Below, in pieces: positions 32,108-41,964 of a stretch of 64,000 nt of DNA. Source of the stretch: Acanthosepion lycidas (taxonomy: Eukaryota > Mollusca > Cephalopoda > Sepiida > Sepiidae); NCBI GenBank assembly GCA_963932145.1, contig OZ010596.1:77569752-77633751 (forward strand), given 5' to 3'. The notes beneath the pieces are model-generated. The model ran no database searches. It was not told the DNA's origin and saw only the letters and a list, made by a program, of their open reading frames with translations. The translations under genes were made by a program, and so were the position numbers. The first letter of the stretch is position 1, and the number at the start of each line of letters is the position of its first letter.

Positions 32108-32625
32108 AGGCCTTTTTTTTTTTTTTTCTAACAAAATCTTTCTTTTGCCTGACTTTATTTTAATCATATTTACCCCAAGCAAAGCAGTAAAGCCACTAAG
32201 ACACTAAGGGCTACTGGGTATGAAAGAATTGAAAAATGGAAAACATTAAGGAGCAGGAAGAATAGAAGAGTCATAATGAAGACAATGGATAACAATTGAT
32301 ATTGTATTTAAATTTTTGAGGATCAAAGTTGGCCGGAAAGCATGGAGCCAGGAGAGAGTTTCAAAAGCAAGAAATGCAAGAGAAGAAACTGTTACCATAG
32401 AATTTGTGGTTACATCTTGCCAACTGTAATTTAATGAGACCTTGCTTCATAAAGTCTAGGTAACATAGCGAAGAGCCCCTCTGAATAATTACCATGAAAG
32501 TATTTATAGAAAAGACACAGAGAAGCAGCTTTACAGCAATGGGAAAGTGACTGAAGCTGAGATGCCAGGTCAGGACCAATAAAACTGATGATTCTTCTTT
32601 GGATTTTATCAAGAATCTCAAAATA
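32108..32625 (-). pseudogene. CR1/jockey-like LINE 3' end
   Basis: Starts at a poly(T) run (32111-32127, i.e. the poly(A) tail). It carries the shared 3' segment (CCCCAAGCAAAGCAGTAAAG) and continues into C-terminal RT pieces (minus strand: QGLIKLQLARCNHKFYGNS, INTFMVIIQRG). Frames are broken. Confidence 0.8.
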
Positions 32626-32935
32626 AATACTTGACTTTATACTACACTATGCAACTCTCATCTAATAGCCAATGTTAGGGAGATACTATACAGGGCTTCA
32701 TTGATTCTTGTGAGACCACTAAACAGCTCAGAGACGCTTGTATGAAGGTCCAGGTTGCCCAGAATGTAGCGCTACATGTACTTTTTCTTAATTTCTAAAC
32801 TAAGTGATGACCCTGTTCATTGTAGAAAGAGTGATATTAAGGTTTCCTGCAATTCTTTGCTGATTTCCTTATGACAGTCCAAAAATTCTGACCCTTAAAA
32901 GCCCTGACAATTCAATTGACCCTTTTGCTCTAGAT

Positions 32936-33627
32936 CAGGCATGAGCAACGTTTTCTGACTAGTGAGACATAACTCATCATCAGACAGGCCACATCACTAA
33001 AAAGATTCAAGATAATTTTTTGTTCAACGTGCCACAGCCATTTTTACCACAGAAGAACATACATGTAAGTGTCTACCTTAGAAGTGAAATGATTTATCTA
33101 TATATATTTATATAGATTTATCAATATATATCTATATATATATTTATCTATAATTAAAAAATTGACGACTTGATATGATGTTAATACGGATGACAGTGTG
33201 ACTAGTACATGCCACTTCATGTAATTAATTTCTAATTTATTCACTTGAAAAGGCAAAAAGAAAATTTTTAAATAAAAAAAAAAATATATATTTTTCTTCT
33301 CTGTAGAAAAAATTTTTTATGACAGTTTCTTGTCTCTAAAGCAAAAGATACTTACATATTTGATCTTCCTTAGTGAAAATCAGCAATGGTTTAAAATGAT
33401 AAAAATGTTACCTTTGGCAAAAGTTTAAAACTTCACAAAACATTGCGCTTAAACATTGTTATGTCTGTGGTTATGTATGAGAGAGTGTGTGAGTGAACAA
33501 GTGAGGATGAAATGACACAAACCAAATTTTTAAAAAATAATGTTATTTTCCTTATGAAATTAGGTGTGCTATTCAGAAAGCCAAACAGGCCACATGTGGT
33601 GCACAGACCTCAGCTTGATCAACACTG
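32936..33627. mobile_element. hAT-like DNA transposon, about 692 bp, 8-bp TSD
   Basis: The left end CAGGCATGAGCAACGTTTTC resembles hAT termini (CAGGGGTGGGCAAC type). The right end GGCCACATGTGGTGCACAGA...CTTGATCAACACTG is the matching, diverged inverted end. Flanks are CTCTAGAT (32928-32935) and CTCTAGAC (33628-33635), an 8-bp duplication with one change, as expected for hAT. No transposase frame is visible inside. Confidence 0.75.
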
Positions 33628-33841
33628 CTCTAGACATTGAAATGCAGATTAAGACCATTTTTAAATCTGAAAATAAACAGTGGAGATTAGTTTGCTGCTG
33701 CTTTAGGGCAAATCAAGGCCTGTGTGCCACATGTGGCCTAATTGGGTTTCTGAATGGTACTTCTAATTTTATGTGGAAAATAACATTTATTAAAATGTTT
33801 CTTTTTATTCTCACTTGTTCCCTCACACACTCTCTGACATC

Positions 33842-34360
33842 TTTTTTTTACAGTAAGCTTTATCCTGTACAAGGCCCAAGGGCCCTCTCACAGTAAAGGG
33901 TTACATTAAGAGGCAGTTTATATGAATAAGAGGGGGAGATAATGGTTATCCTTAGGCTTGAACAGGTTAAGATTGTAGTGATCGAGGAAATATTGTCTTG
34001 GGAGTCAATTCCACAGACTAGTGGTTGATGGGAAGAAACTGAGTGGGACTGACTTCTTGACAATGGAATACAGAGGGAAGGAGGGTGATTTGTTAAAAGT
34101 TGCATGTCTTAGCTGTGAAGGTTAGAACTGGTGGAACCAAGGAATGCCGTTTGTCCAAGCACTTTCCATAGAAGTAGTGATAGAGCAGTGAGAGGTTTGC
34201 CACATCCCGTTTGTAAGAGAGAGGTTGGAGGGTAGAAAATAATTTGTCACCTAAAAGGACTTTGAGACGCTTTTGAACTCTATTGGGACTGGAAAACGAG
34301 GAATGAGCAGAGTTCCCGCCCAAATATGACAACAGTAGTCCATACATAAGCAATGTACAA
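33842..34360 (-). pseudogene. CR1/jockey-like LINE 3' end, moderately preserved
   Basis: Minus-strand frame at 34093-34353 encodes LLLSYLGGNSAHSSFSSPNR, VQKRLKVLLGDKLFSTLQPL and SYKRDVANLSLLYHYFYGKC, then PPVLTFTAKTC. A frameshift leads to the terminal stretch. This is the post-RT C-terminal part of a CR1/jockey-type ORF2. The T-run at 33841-33849 marks its tail end. Same subfamily as 10985-11637. Confidence 0.85.
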
Positions 34361-34834
34361 TGTTTCTTGAATTTTTTAACTTTTTATTGAAATTAATGTT
34401 GTTACCATTTTAAACCATCAGGGATTTTCACTAAGGAAAATCATACATGTATGCATCTTTTGCTTCAGAAACAGGAAACAGCAATGATAATTATTTTTCT
34501 CTAGGGAATAAATATACAGACAAACCTCTCATCTATGGACTCCCCCCCCACACACACACACACCGTCAATGGACTTCGGATGCAACAGACAAAATATGCA
34601 GGCAAAATAGGAGAAAAATTTTCCAAATCATTAATGATGTATTTCAAAACTTGCAGGCTTAGCAGAAGGAGTCATATTAGTTCTCAAAGTGACTGCTTGG
34701 TGGCAGTAGTGGGCCTTTCAGTTGTAAACAAAGACAGGTGTACCATATATAAAGTTACTATACATTAGTGTGTATGTGAGAAAGTAGCTGTGAGAAATCT
34801 GTTATTTTTGTCATTTTGATTAATATATTGTTCT

Positions 34835-35110
34835 GCTCTCTTCGTGACATTGAAGCAGAAGGAAAATATAAAAAGGAAGCATACAAACCTTAGTATCAGT
34901 GACAAATCTTAAGTCAGATGCTGGAGTTTTGGTCACAAAAGTGTGCAAGAAGTATGGTGTAAAGAAACAAACACTTGGGACTGGAAGAAATGGTGTACAA
35001 TTGGTATGTTTAACACTGGTTACCAAATTCTTTCGTTGGAGGAAATAGCAGAATCACTTTCGGATGATTCAGTTGAATCGGCTTTAATGGACCACCCTTC
35101 CTCCCTATTA
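34835..35110 (+). pseudogene. Tigger/pogo transposase remnant, internally deleted
   Basis: 34880 onward encodes KRKHTNLSISDK, then after a frameshift GVLVTKVCKKYGVKKQT. This is the CENP-B-type N-terminal DNA-binding domain of pogo/Tigger transposases (S(I/L)..K..I...E.G.....A..YGV...T). About 90 bases later another frame gives GYQILSLEEIAESLSDDSVE, resembling the acidic C-terminal tail (GFQ.L.DEEI). The catalytic DDE region that should lie between is missing. It is a plausible ancestor type for the pogo-like MITEs here. Confidence 0.65.
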
Positions 35111-35670
35111 GTCTTGTTGATGAGGGGTTTGTCTGTACTTCCTCTTTTGACAAATATTTTTGTATTGGCAAATGAATTAAATAGAAACAAATCACACACA
35201 GCAGTGTGTGTTAATCACTCTGTCATCAGAGATAATATTCAACTAAGTCTTCAGTTTTTTGGGGTTTTTTTTTTTAATTATGGAAGGAATCTTTTCTCCA
35301 AAGAAAACAAATCAGTTTTTCCTCATTTCTATGGCAAATGCTTATGCGCAGGGTGTCTTGGGAAAATAGCTGCAGTACCTTTTAATGAAAAATGGACTTT
35401 TTTTTTTTTTTTTTTTGTTTTTTAGTAGTAGAGTTCATCTTGTGATGGACTCTGTACCTCATGCAACCCACTGTTTGAAAAAGGTTACCCATCCTGCTGT
35501 AGGACATTGGCTCCTCAACAGATGAGAAATGGAAAATGAAAGTGTGTTTATTTTTGACATTATCTCTCTATAATTAATTGATGCTACACTGTACTTGTGT
35601 CTATATCTTTATTTGACTCTATTCTCTGTATTTACTGGACCACCCTATGACATAGCATGTTTACTTATCC
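35110..35670. other. repeat-derived spacer
   Basis: TTTGAAAAAGGTTACCCATC near 35473 looks like the right end of another hAT element, but its partner was not found. T17 at 35399-35416. Confidence 0.35.
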
Positions 35671-35672
35671 CT

Positions 35673-36124
35673 ATGCTATAATACATTTAATTGACCTGTG
35701 CTATAATATATTTACTTGACTTTGTGCTATAATACATTTAATTGACTTTGTGCTATAATATATTTACTTGACTTTGTGCTATAATATATTTACTTGACTT
35801 TGTGCTATAATATATTTACTTGACTTTGTGCTATAATATATTTACTTGACTTTGTGCTATAATATATTTACTTGACTTTGTGCTATAATATATTTACTTG
35901 ACTTTGTGCTATAATATATTTACTTGACTTTGTGCTATAATATATTTACTTGACTTTGTGCTATAATATATTTACTTGACTTTGTGCTATAATATATTTA
36001 CTTGACTTTGTGCTATAATACATTTACTTGACTTTGTGCTATAATACATTTACTTGACTTTGTGCTATAATATATTTACTTGACTTTGTGCTATAATATA
36101 TTTACTTGACTTTGTGCTATATAA
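35673..36124 (+). repeat. 26-bp minisatellite, about 17 units
   Basis: Unit TGCTATAATATATTTACTTG plus ACTTTG. Most units are identical. Variants with CATTTAATTG or CATTTACTTG lie at the left edge and near 36010-36050. Confidence 0.95.
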
Positions 36125-36354
36125 ATACTTGGATAATTAAGTCCTTTTGTGTGTGAATTAATAATCTCACAACTCGATTCATAATTATTGGCTGAATTTG
36201 TTTTAGTGAAAAGATGAAATCATAAATCTGTCTTTTATTACGAAACATCTAGACACTGGCATCCCATAATAGTTAACTGTGGTAATTTATAATTAAGTCA
36301 GGTTTGTTTCATGTTAATTCCAAGGAGATGGGCACTGCCATTTAGCTTACTTTT

Positions 36355-36620
36355 TTCTTTTTTAATCATTTCACGCCCCCACCCCCAGCAAAGCAATAAA
36401 GGCACTAAGACGCAAGAGGTTACTGAGAGTGAAAGAAACTAAGAAAAAAGGAATTATTAAGTATTGTGTACAAAAAAGAACAGGAATTAAAGTGACAGAA
36501 GATGACGATTGACATTGCATTTAACTTTTTCAAGATCAAAATTGACTTTAAAGCGAGAAGCCAAAAAAGAGTTCCCCCAAGCAAGAAGTGCAAGAAAAGA
36601 AACTTGTCTTAGAGATGCCA
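36355..36620 (-). pseudogene. CR1/jockey-like LINE 3' end
   Basis: Carries the shared 3' segment (CCCCCAGCAAAGCAATAAAG; GGCACTAAGACGCAAGAGGT) followed by a decayed C-terminal region (TTAACTTTTTCAAGATCAAA). Only about 260 bp remain. Confidence 0.7.
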
Positions 36621-36933
36621 TAAAGAATCAATGATTTCCTAGATTCTGTGTCTAATCTAAATCTAGAAAGAGTGGCACAAGGCTATTATTTGTTGAGTGA
36701 TATTTGAACACTGAGTTTTCCCACAAACCACTGTAGACTCTTCAATCTTCATGTATGATTTATTCACAGTTTTGTGACTCTTGCAATTTATTTTTCCCTG
36801 GGTGAAATTGGTATCATGTTATCGAGCTGGCAGTGGTGATAAAATATGCCATTATGAGGCTTGTCATTCCCATTGGTTTGCATGCATTTAAAAATGACAG
36901 CAATATATTTGTTTGCTGGAATAGTACAATAGG

Positions 36934-37031
36934 GGTGCTGAAAAGTTATGTCTGATGTATTTCGCCAAATCTGGCCAAATGGGCTTTTTTTAAAATTTCT
37001 AACTTGGTGGGGCTGATAACTTTTCAGCACT
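36934..37031. mobile_element. small MITE with GTGCTGAAAAGTTAT ends
   Basis: Inverted termini GTGCTGAAAAGTTAT and ATAACTTTTCAGCAC flank about 70 bp containing CCAAATCTGGCCAAATGGGC. The GCTGAAAAGTTAT type of end is seen in mariner-superfamily elements; a TA duplication could not be confirmed. Confidence 0.55.
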
Positions 37032-37284
37032 GCTTTGTACAGCTGTGTTGATAGCAAGTCAGACATTATAGAATGGAAATTGTGTATGTGAGAGAGAGGG
37101 GGGATTAATACAGCTGCTACATTTGTATCTGTTGTATTCGGACAAGAAGAACAAGGAGTGTTGAAGAGAAATGAGGGTGAAATGAAAGTGTGGAGGGGGA
37201 GATAGAATAAGACAGGAAAATGCAAAGAGAAGGAAAGAAATCTAAAGAATATGAGACATGGTCAAAATGCAGAAGATAGTGAAG

Positions 37285-38110
37285 GTAGGATAGAAAACAA
37301 CAACGGAAAAGAGAGAGGGAAAAAGCAAGGGAAAGGAAAGAGGGAAAAAGCAAGGGTAAAGAGAGAGAGGGAAAAAGCAAGGGAAAGGAGCGGGAGTGAG
37401 AAAAAGCAAGGGAGAAGAGAGAAAAAAGCAAGGGAACAGAAAGTGGGAGAAAAAGGGAAAAGTAAAAGAAAGGGTGAGAGAAAGACAAAGAGAGGGGAAA
37501 AAGCAAGGGTAAAGAGAGAGAGAGGGAAAAAGCAAGGGTAAAGAGAGAGGGAAAAAGCAAGGGTAAAGAGAGAGAGAGAGGGAAAAAGCAAGGGTAAAGA
37601 GAGAGAGGGAAAAAGCAAGGGAAAGGAGCGGGAGTGAGAAAAAGCAAGGGAGAAGAGAGAAAAAAGCAAGGGAACAGAAAGTGGGAGAAAAAGGGAAAAG
37701 TAAAAGAAAGGGTGAGAGAAAGACAAAGAGAGGGGAAAAAGCAAGGGTAAAGAGAGAGAGGGAGGGAAAAAGCAAGGGTAAAGAGAGAGGGAAAAAGCAA
37801 GGGTAAAGAGAGAGAGAGAGGGAAAAAGCAAGGGTAAAGAGAGAGGGAAAAAGCAAGGGTAAAGAGAGAGGGAAAAAGCAAGGGTAGAGAGAGAGAGGGA
37901 AAAAGCAAGGGAAAAGAGAGAGAGAGGGAGAAAGCGAGAGAAAAAAGCAAGGGAAAAGAAAGTGGGAGAAAAATGGAAAAGTAAAAGAAAGGGTGAGAGA
38001 AAGCCAAAGGAGAGAGAGAGAGAGAGAGAGAGAGAAAGCAAGGAGAGAAAGAGAAAAACAAGGGTAAAGAGAGAGAGAAGAAAGAAGGGAAAGAGAGAAA
38101 AAAAAACAAG
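37285..38110 (+). repeat. polypurine block with GGGAAAAAGCAAGGGTAAAG units
   Basis: More than 800 bases that are almost entirely A/G on the plus strand. Short units GAGAGGGAAAAAGCAAGGGT recur. A ~145-bp composite segment starting GAAAGGAGCGGGAGTGAG occurs twice, at 37383 and 37621 (238-bp offset), nearly identical. The long minus-strand open frames (SLSLPLLFPSLF) are compositional. Confidence 0.95.
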
Positions 38111-38298
38111 GGAAGAAAAAAGACAAAAACGTGTATGGCAGAAAGAAAAAGCATTTAGTTTCTCTATTTTTGTTTTCACCTCATGACGAGAAAGAAGTTT
38201 TATCGTTTTCATAATCAGAAAACTTGTTTAAAACTTTCAACTTCATTTTGACCTTTTTCAGGTTGTACAAAACAAAAATCCTTGTTGATTGATTGTTT

Positions 38299-38459
38299 TA
38301 ATCTATATATAAAATTCTATGACTTCTGTTATTCCATCTGTCCCCACACCTTCTAAAATACATAGACCTATCGAAATTAGATTTTGGGGAGAAGTGGAAA
38401 CAGGTAAGGGGTACAAAATAAAGCTGATTTTACTAGTACAATAAATTTTCATTAATTAT

Positions 38460-38499
<40 letters not shown>

Positions 38500-38860
38500 G
38501 GAAAAATTAAGTTTTATTATTTAACATACAAAATACTCCCACTATTTTAAAAACAATTTAATGATTAAAATAACAAATGCTTATTTAATAAAAAGGCAAT
38601 ATTGTTTTTTTGCATATCTTTTAAGTTTTTATATATACAAAATCCAGTTTCCAGTTCATCTTGCATTTACAAGAACTATAAACAAATTACAAGGCCAAAC
38701 GCTTCAAAAAGTTGGACTTTGGCTTCAGAAAGAAATATTTTCACATGGCCAGTTGTATGTTCCATGCTCAAGAGTAAGAAATCCTAAGAATTTATTCTTC
38801 ACTGTTAAAAAGAAAAAAACATTCTTAAAAAATATTGTTTGGCATAAAGTCCTATAAAAT
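38299..38860 (+). pseudogene. Helitron Pif1-like helicase C-terminal remnant
   Basis: The frame 38561-38857 encodes FPVHLAFTRTINKLQGQTLQ and KVGLWLQKEIFSHGQLYVPC, followed by SRVRNPKNLFF. LAFxxTINKxQGQT is the motif V region and HGQLYVxxSRV is motif VI of the Pif1-family helicase in Helitron Rep-helicase proteins (usual forms TINKSQGQT and LYVALSRV). The upstream helicase and Rep domains are absent, and a T38 run (38461-38498) lies before it. 38299-38410 (TATATATAAAATTCTATGAC) resembles a Helitron 5' segment, suggesting a deletion derivative. Confidence 0.8.
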
Positions 38861-39180
38861 TGAATTAAATTAAAGAAATTTATTAAACTGTGGAATAGGG
38901 TTTTTGTTAAAGTATTTTTCCAAACATATCAGCTTATTCTAATTTCATTGACTGGTTTGTGAAATTGAACGAAAGGTAGAGTTTGTAAATTCAACAAAAA
39001 TGTTAGTGATAACTTCAGCAATACTAACTACTTTGAGGATCTCAACACGTGTCGGTGTGTTGCAAAAAATTCTAGTAGTAAAAAAAGATGTCATCTTTTA
39101 TATTATGGCAAAGATAAAGTGGGAAAAGATTTTGTCTGACACATTTCAGATGGCATGATATTTATGTTGATGTGATTACA

Positions 39181-39550
39181 CATTTTTTTTACAGTGGTGC
39201 TCACCCTGTATGAGGCTCGGTAGCCACTCAAGGTAGAGGGTTGCAAAGTAAGATATACAGCTTATGCATATATGTGTGGAAGTTAACAATTAGTCCTAAA
39301 CTTAAACAGGTTAAGATTGTAGTGATTGGGAAAGCAGCCTCTTGGGAGCCAGTTCTACAAGGTAACAGTTTTTGGGAAGAAGCTGTTTGAGTAGAGCTTA
39401 CATCTCATCATTGGAATATGAAGAAAATGAAGTTGGCTCACTACAATGTGTGTAGCATGGCGAGTTTTAGCCGTGAAGATTAGGACTGGTTGTACTAAAG
39501 AGTATAGTTCTGTGCACAAAGGAAAGGGCACAGTGAGAATTTAAATTTTT
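39181..39550 (-). pseudogene. CR1/jockey-like LINE 3' end
   Basis: GGCTCGGTAGCCACTCAAGG and AACAGGTTAAGATTGTAGTG match 33870-33980. T-run at the left, and a minus-strand TAKTRHATHIV-like stretch near 39450. Decayed. Confidence 0.7.
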
Positions 39551-39779
39551 TTTTTTTTCTTTTTGTTATGTTTTTTGGTGGGTATATATCTAGAAACGTT
39601 TTTCACTTTGCCACAGTTTTCCTTATAATTGGTCTTGATAGATAAAAATGTATATAATGTTGTCCCATATATTGCCAATTGAATAACAGTGGAAAAATTC
39701 TGAGTAATGCATTTTGTCTTCTAAATATACTTCATTGGGCTACAGTAAAGTTCATTTTGCAATAAGAACATTGCTATTT

Positions 39780-40120
39780 AGAATACAGAAGAAACCACTG
39801 ACATGCCCTGAAGGCCAAAATGCTTTGTGTCATATACTGCTTTTGCAGAAGAAATAAATAAAAATACTTCACCACTGAATGAGGTCAGTGAGCTTATGTA
39901 AATTAGCTTCTGCTAACCAATCCTGGTTCAAGTTTTACTGAGTGGAATGGTTTGCATAGTAAAATATGCTAATTCATTTCTATGCTCCATAAATCGAAAA
40001 CATGGAAAATGTCTGCCAAACTGCTATAAAAGCTGTTGACTTTCCTACTAGGGAGGATTTTTGTGAAGAGGCTATGGAAGGGCATATGGAGATTTTGACT
40101 TTGTAAACTTTTATGGTAAA
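39780..40120 (+). repeat. duplicated unit, copy 1 (163-bp identical core)
   Basis: Core 39827-39989 is identical to 40476-40638 (GTGTCATATACTGCTTTTGC ... TTCATTTCTATGCTCCA). Flanks on both sides are recognisably related but clearly diverged, including a CTATAAAAGC...TTGACTTT segment 35-45 bases after the core. Confidence 0.9.
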
Positions 40121-40431
40121 ATTGCAGATTAGGACCCAGAAACCAGTTTAAAAAAGAAGCTTCATTTCTGATGTAAAAAAGCCTGAATATTCCAATAACA
40201 GTATAAAAAATTATTAATTATTATTGATTATTAATTTTACTTTTAAATAATACTAATTTCAATAAAATCACGATCACAAGACCTGTAACCCATTAGGATC
40301 ATTAGGGGCACCACATGTACTGCATCTCAGGGGTGGTTGAAATTGCCTGATGGAGCCCAACCCTCTCCAGTCTGGTTTTGAATTCAGAGTTTTTCCTTCC
40401 CTTAGACTGGCTACCACCCAAGGCTATAGCA

Positions 40432-40765
40432 CTGTACAGAAGAAAATGGTATATCCCAAAGTCCAAAATGCTTTTGTGTCATATACTGCTTTTGCAGAAG
40501 AAATAAATAAAAATACTTCACCACTGAATGAGGTCAGTGAGCTTATGTAAATTAGCTTCTGCTAACCAATCCTGGTTCAAGTTTTACTGAGTGGAATGGT
40601 TTGCATAGTAAAATATGCTAATTCATTTCTATGCTCCACAAATTGTAAACCTGATAAGGGTCCACTGCACAACTATAAAAGCAATTGACTTTTCTTTTTC
40701 ACAAGTGGCTGCATATGTGTACATGAAGATTTGGACTTGTTGACCTTTTATCCGACAAAGTGCTT
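40432..40765 (+). repeat. duplicated unit, copy 2 (163-bp identical core)
   Basis: Partner of the unit at 39780-40120, offset 649 bp, same orientation. Between them lies repeat-derived sequence with TTAGACTGGCTACCACCCAA, also seen near 6965 and (inverted) 10830. Confidence 0.9.
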
Positions 40766-40769
40766 AAAT

Positions 40770-41340
40770 TTTTCCACTTTGTCATTCAAAGGCCTAACAT
40801 TGTTCTAATATTTAAATAAATTTATATAAATAAATAAAAAAAAAAACTTTTGGCAATGTTAAGCCTTCCAGCCTGCAAAAAAAATGTTGTCAATAGTATG
40901 ATTATTCCCTTGACTATTACTGTATACACTTTTGACACCCTTACTGTTCTAAAAAGCGATGATTAATTTTAATAAAACCCAAACATTAAAGTGAATTTAT
41001 ACATTGTCTTTATTTTGAGAATTAATAAAGATATTAAACACAATCTATTAATTAGCCTGAATAAAAAAACAAGACAAAAAAAAAACAACTTATTTATAAA
41101 ATAGTAAATAATAAATATTACATTGTACTTGGTTCACATATTTTTATAATCGTGTAAATAAACATTTCCAAGGGGGTCAGAAGTGCCTACAGTAATAGCG
41201 GTGTCAAGGGAATAACTGTCCTTTTCACAAGATGTTTAAATATTCACAAATATTCTTTACCAACTCTTTTTGCCCTCTGAGGAACTTTATCACAGTACAT
41301 CTGAAAGTGAAATAGAAATTTACATATTATAGTTTCCCAT
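40770..41340. other. AT-rich spacer
   Basis: No gene is supported. TGCCCTCTGAGGAACTTTAT near 41270 is an old dispersed-repeat phrase. Confidence 0.35.
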
Positions 41341-41364
41341 TTATGTACATTATGGTCAACACCG

Positions 41365-41439
41365 AATGGTGAACTTTGTTTACACATGCTCTATCCTTGA
41401 TATTGAGCACTCTTACTCCTAAATTAGCATACCTCAAAA

Positions 41440-41490
<51 letters not shown>

Positions 41491-41640
41491 CTATGATACA
41501 TTTAATGTTTGTTTTATTTAATAGTTATAATGGGTTATGCTCCAGCCTTCTTCAGGTGTATTTTGTAGTTAGAACTATCTGGGGGTTAAAAACCGAACAC
41601 TTTACACTGTGTGTGTAGATTGTTCTTCTTATGCTGATCA
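41365..41640. mobile_element. dispersed repeat with (AT)n and Penelope-like tail
   Basis: ACACATGCTCTATCCTTGAT, ATTGAGCACTCTTACTCC, then (AT)n at 41443-41476, a T-run, and GGTTATGCTCCAGCCTTCTT then CAGG. Same order of parts as around 12935-13022 and 12260-12310. Confidence 0.6.
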
Positions 41641-41814
41641 TATGGTATGATATCACTGACATTTTTTTAATTATTCGACCAGGTCTTGAACCTATGATTG
41701 CTAAGTAATTAGCTTCATAGGATGATTTGGTAGTATTTGGAGCCTTAAAACTAACTTTGCTTGTCTACCTCTTCAAGTAAACTACAGTATATAATTTATC
41801 CACTATCTGTAATG

Positions 41815-41960
41815 GTAATAGTAAGATCAGCTATTTCCTTATAAGGAAACATTTGCCATTCATTGATCAAACAGCGTTACATTTGGTTGGAATTCATAAA
41901 ATCTTTCTCTTAAAAATGATTTTTCAGAAAAATATGTTTCTCAAGTTTAGTGTAAATGTT
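41815..41960 (-). repeat. dispersed repeat matching 4075-4245
   Basis: TTTCCTTATAAGGAAACAT and AAAATCTTTCTCTTAAAA match the inverted complement of 4110-4240. Probably part of the LINE remnant at 3340-4330. Confidence 0.65.
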
Positions 41961-41964
41961 CTAT

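Noticed and set aside
34943..35425. 160-codon open frame as a host gene
   Set aside because: Its start lies in the Tigger DNA-binding region in a different frame, and the end is poly-F. It straddles a transposase remnant, so it is accidental apart from the GYQILSLEEIAESL stretch.
37117..38212. Minus-strand open frames of 294-345 codons (SLSLPLLFPSLF repeats)
   Set aside because: A consequence of a pyrimidine-only strand. Three frames are open at once, and there is no plausible protein or splice signal.
39780..40765. Terminal-repeat retrotransposon in miniature (TRIM)
   Set aside because: The repeats lack TG…CA ends and a primer-binding site, and homology fades gradually instead of stopping at a border.
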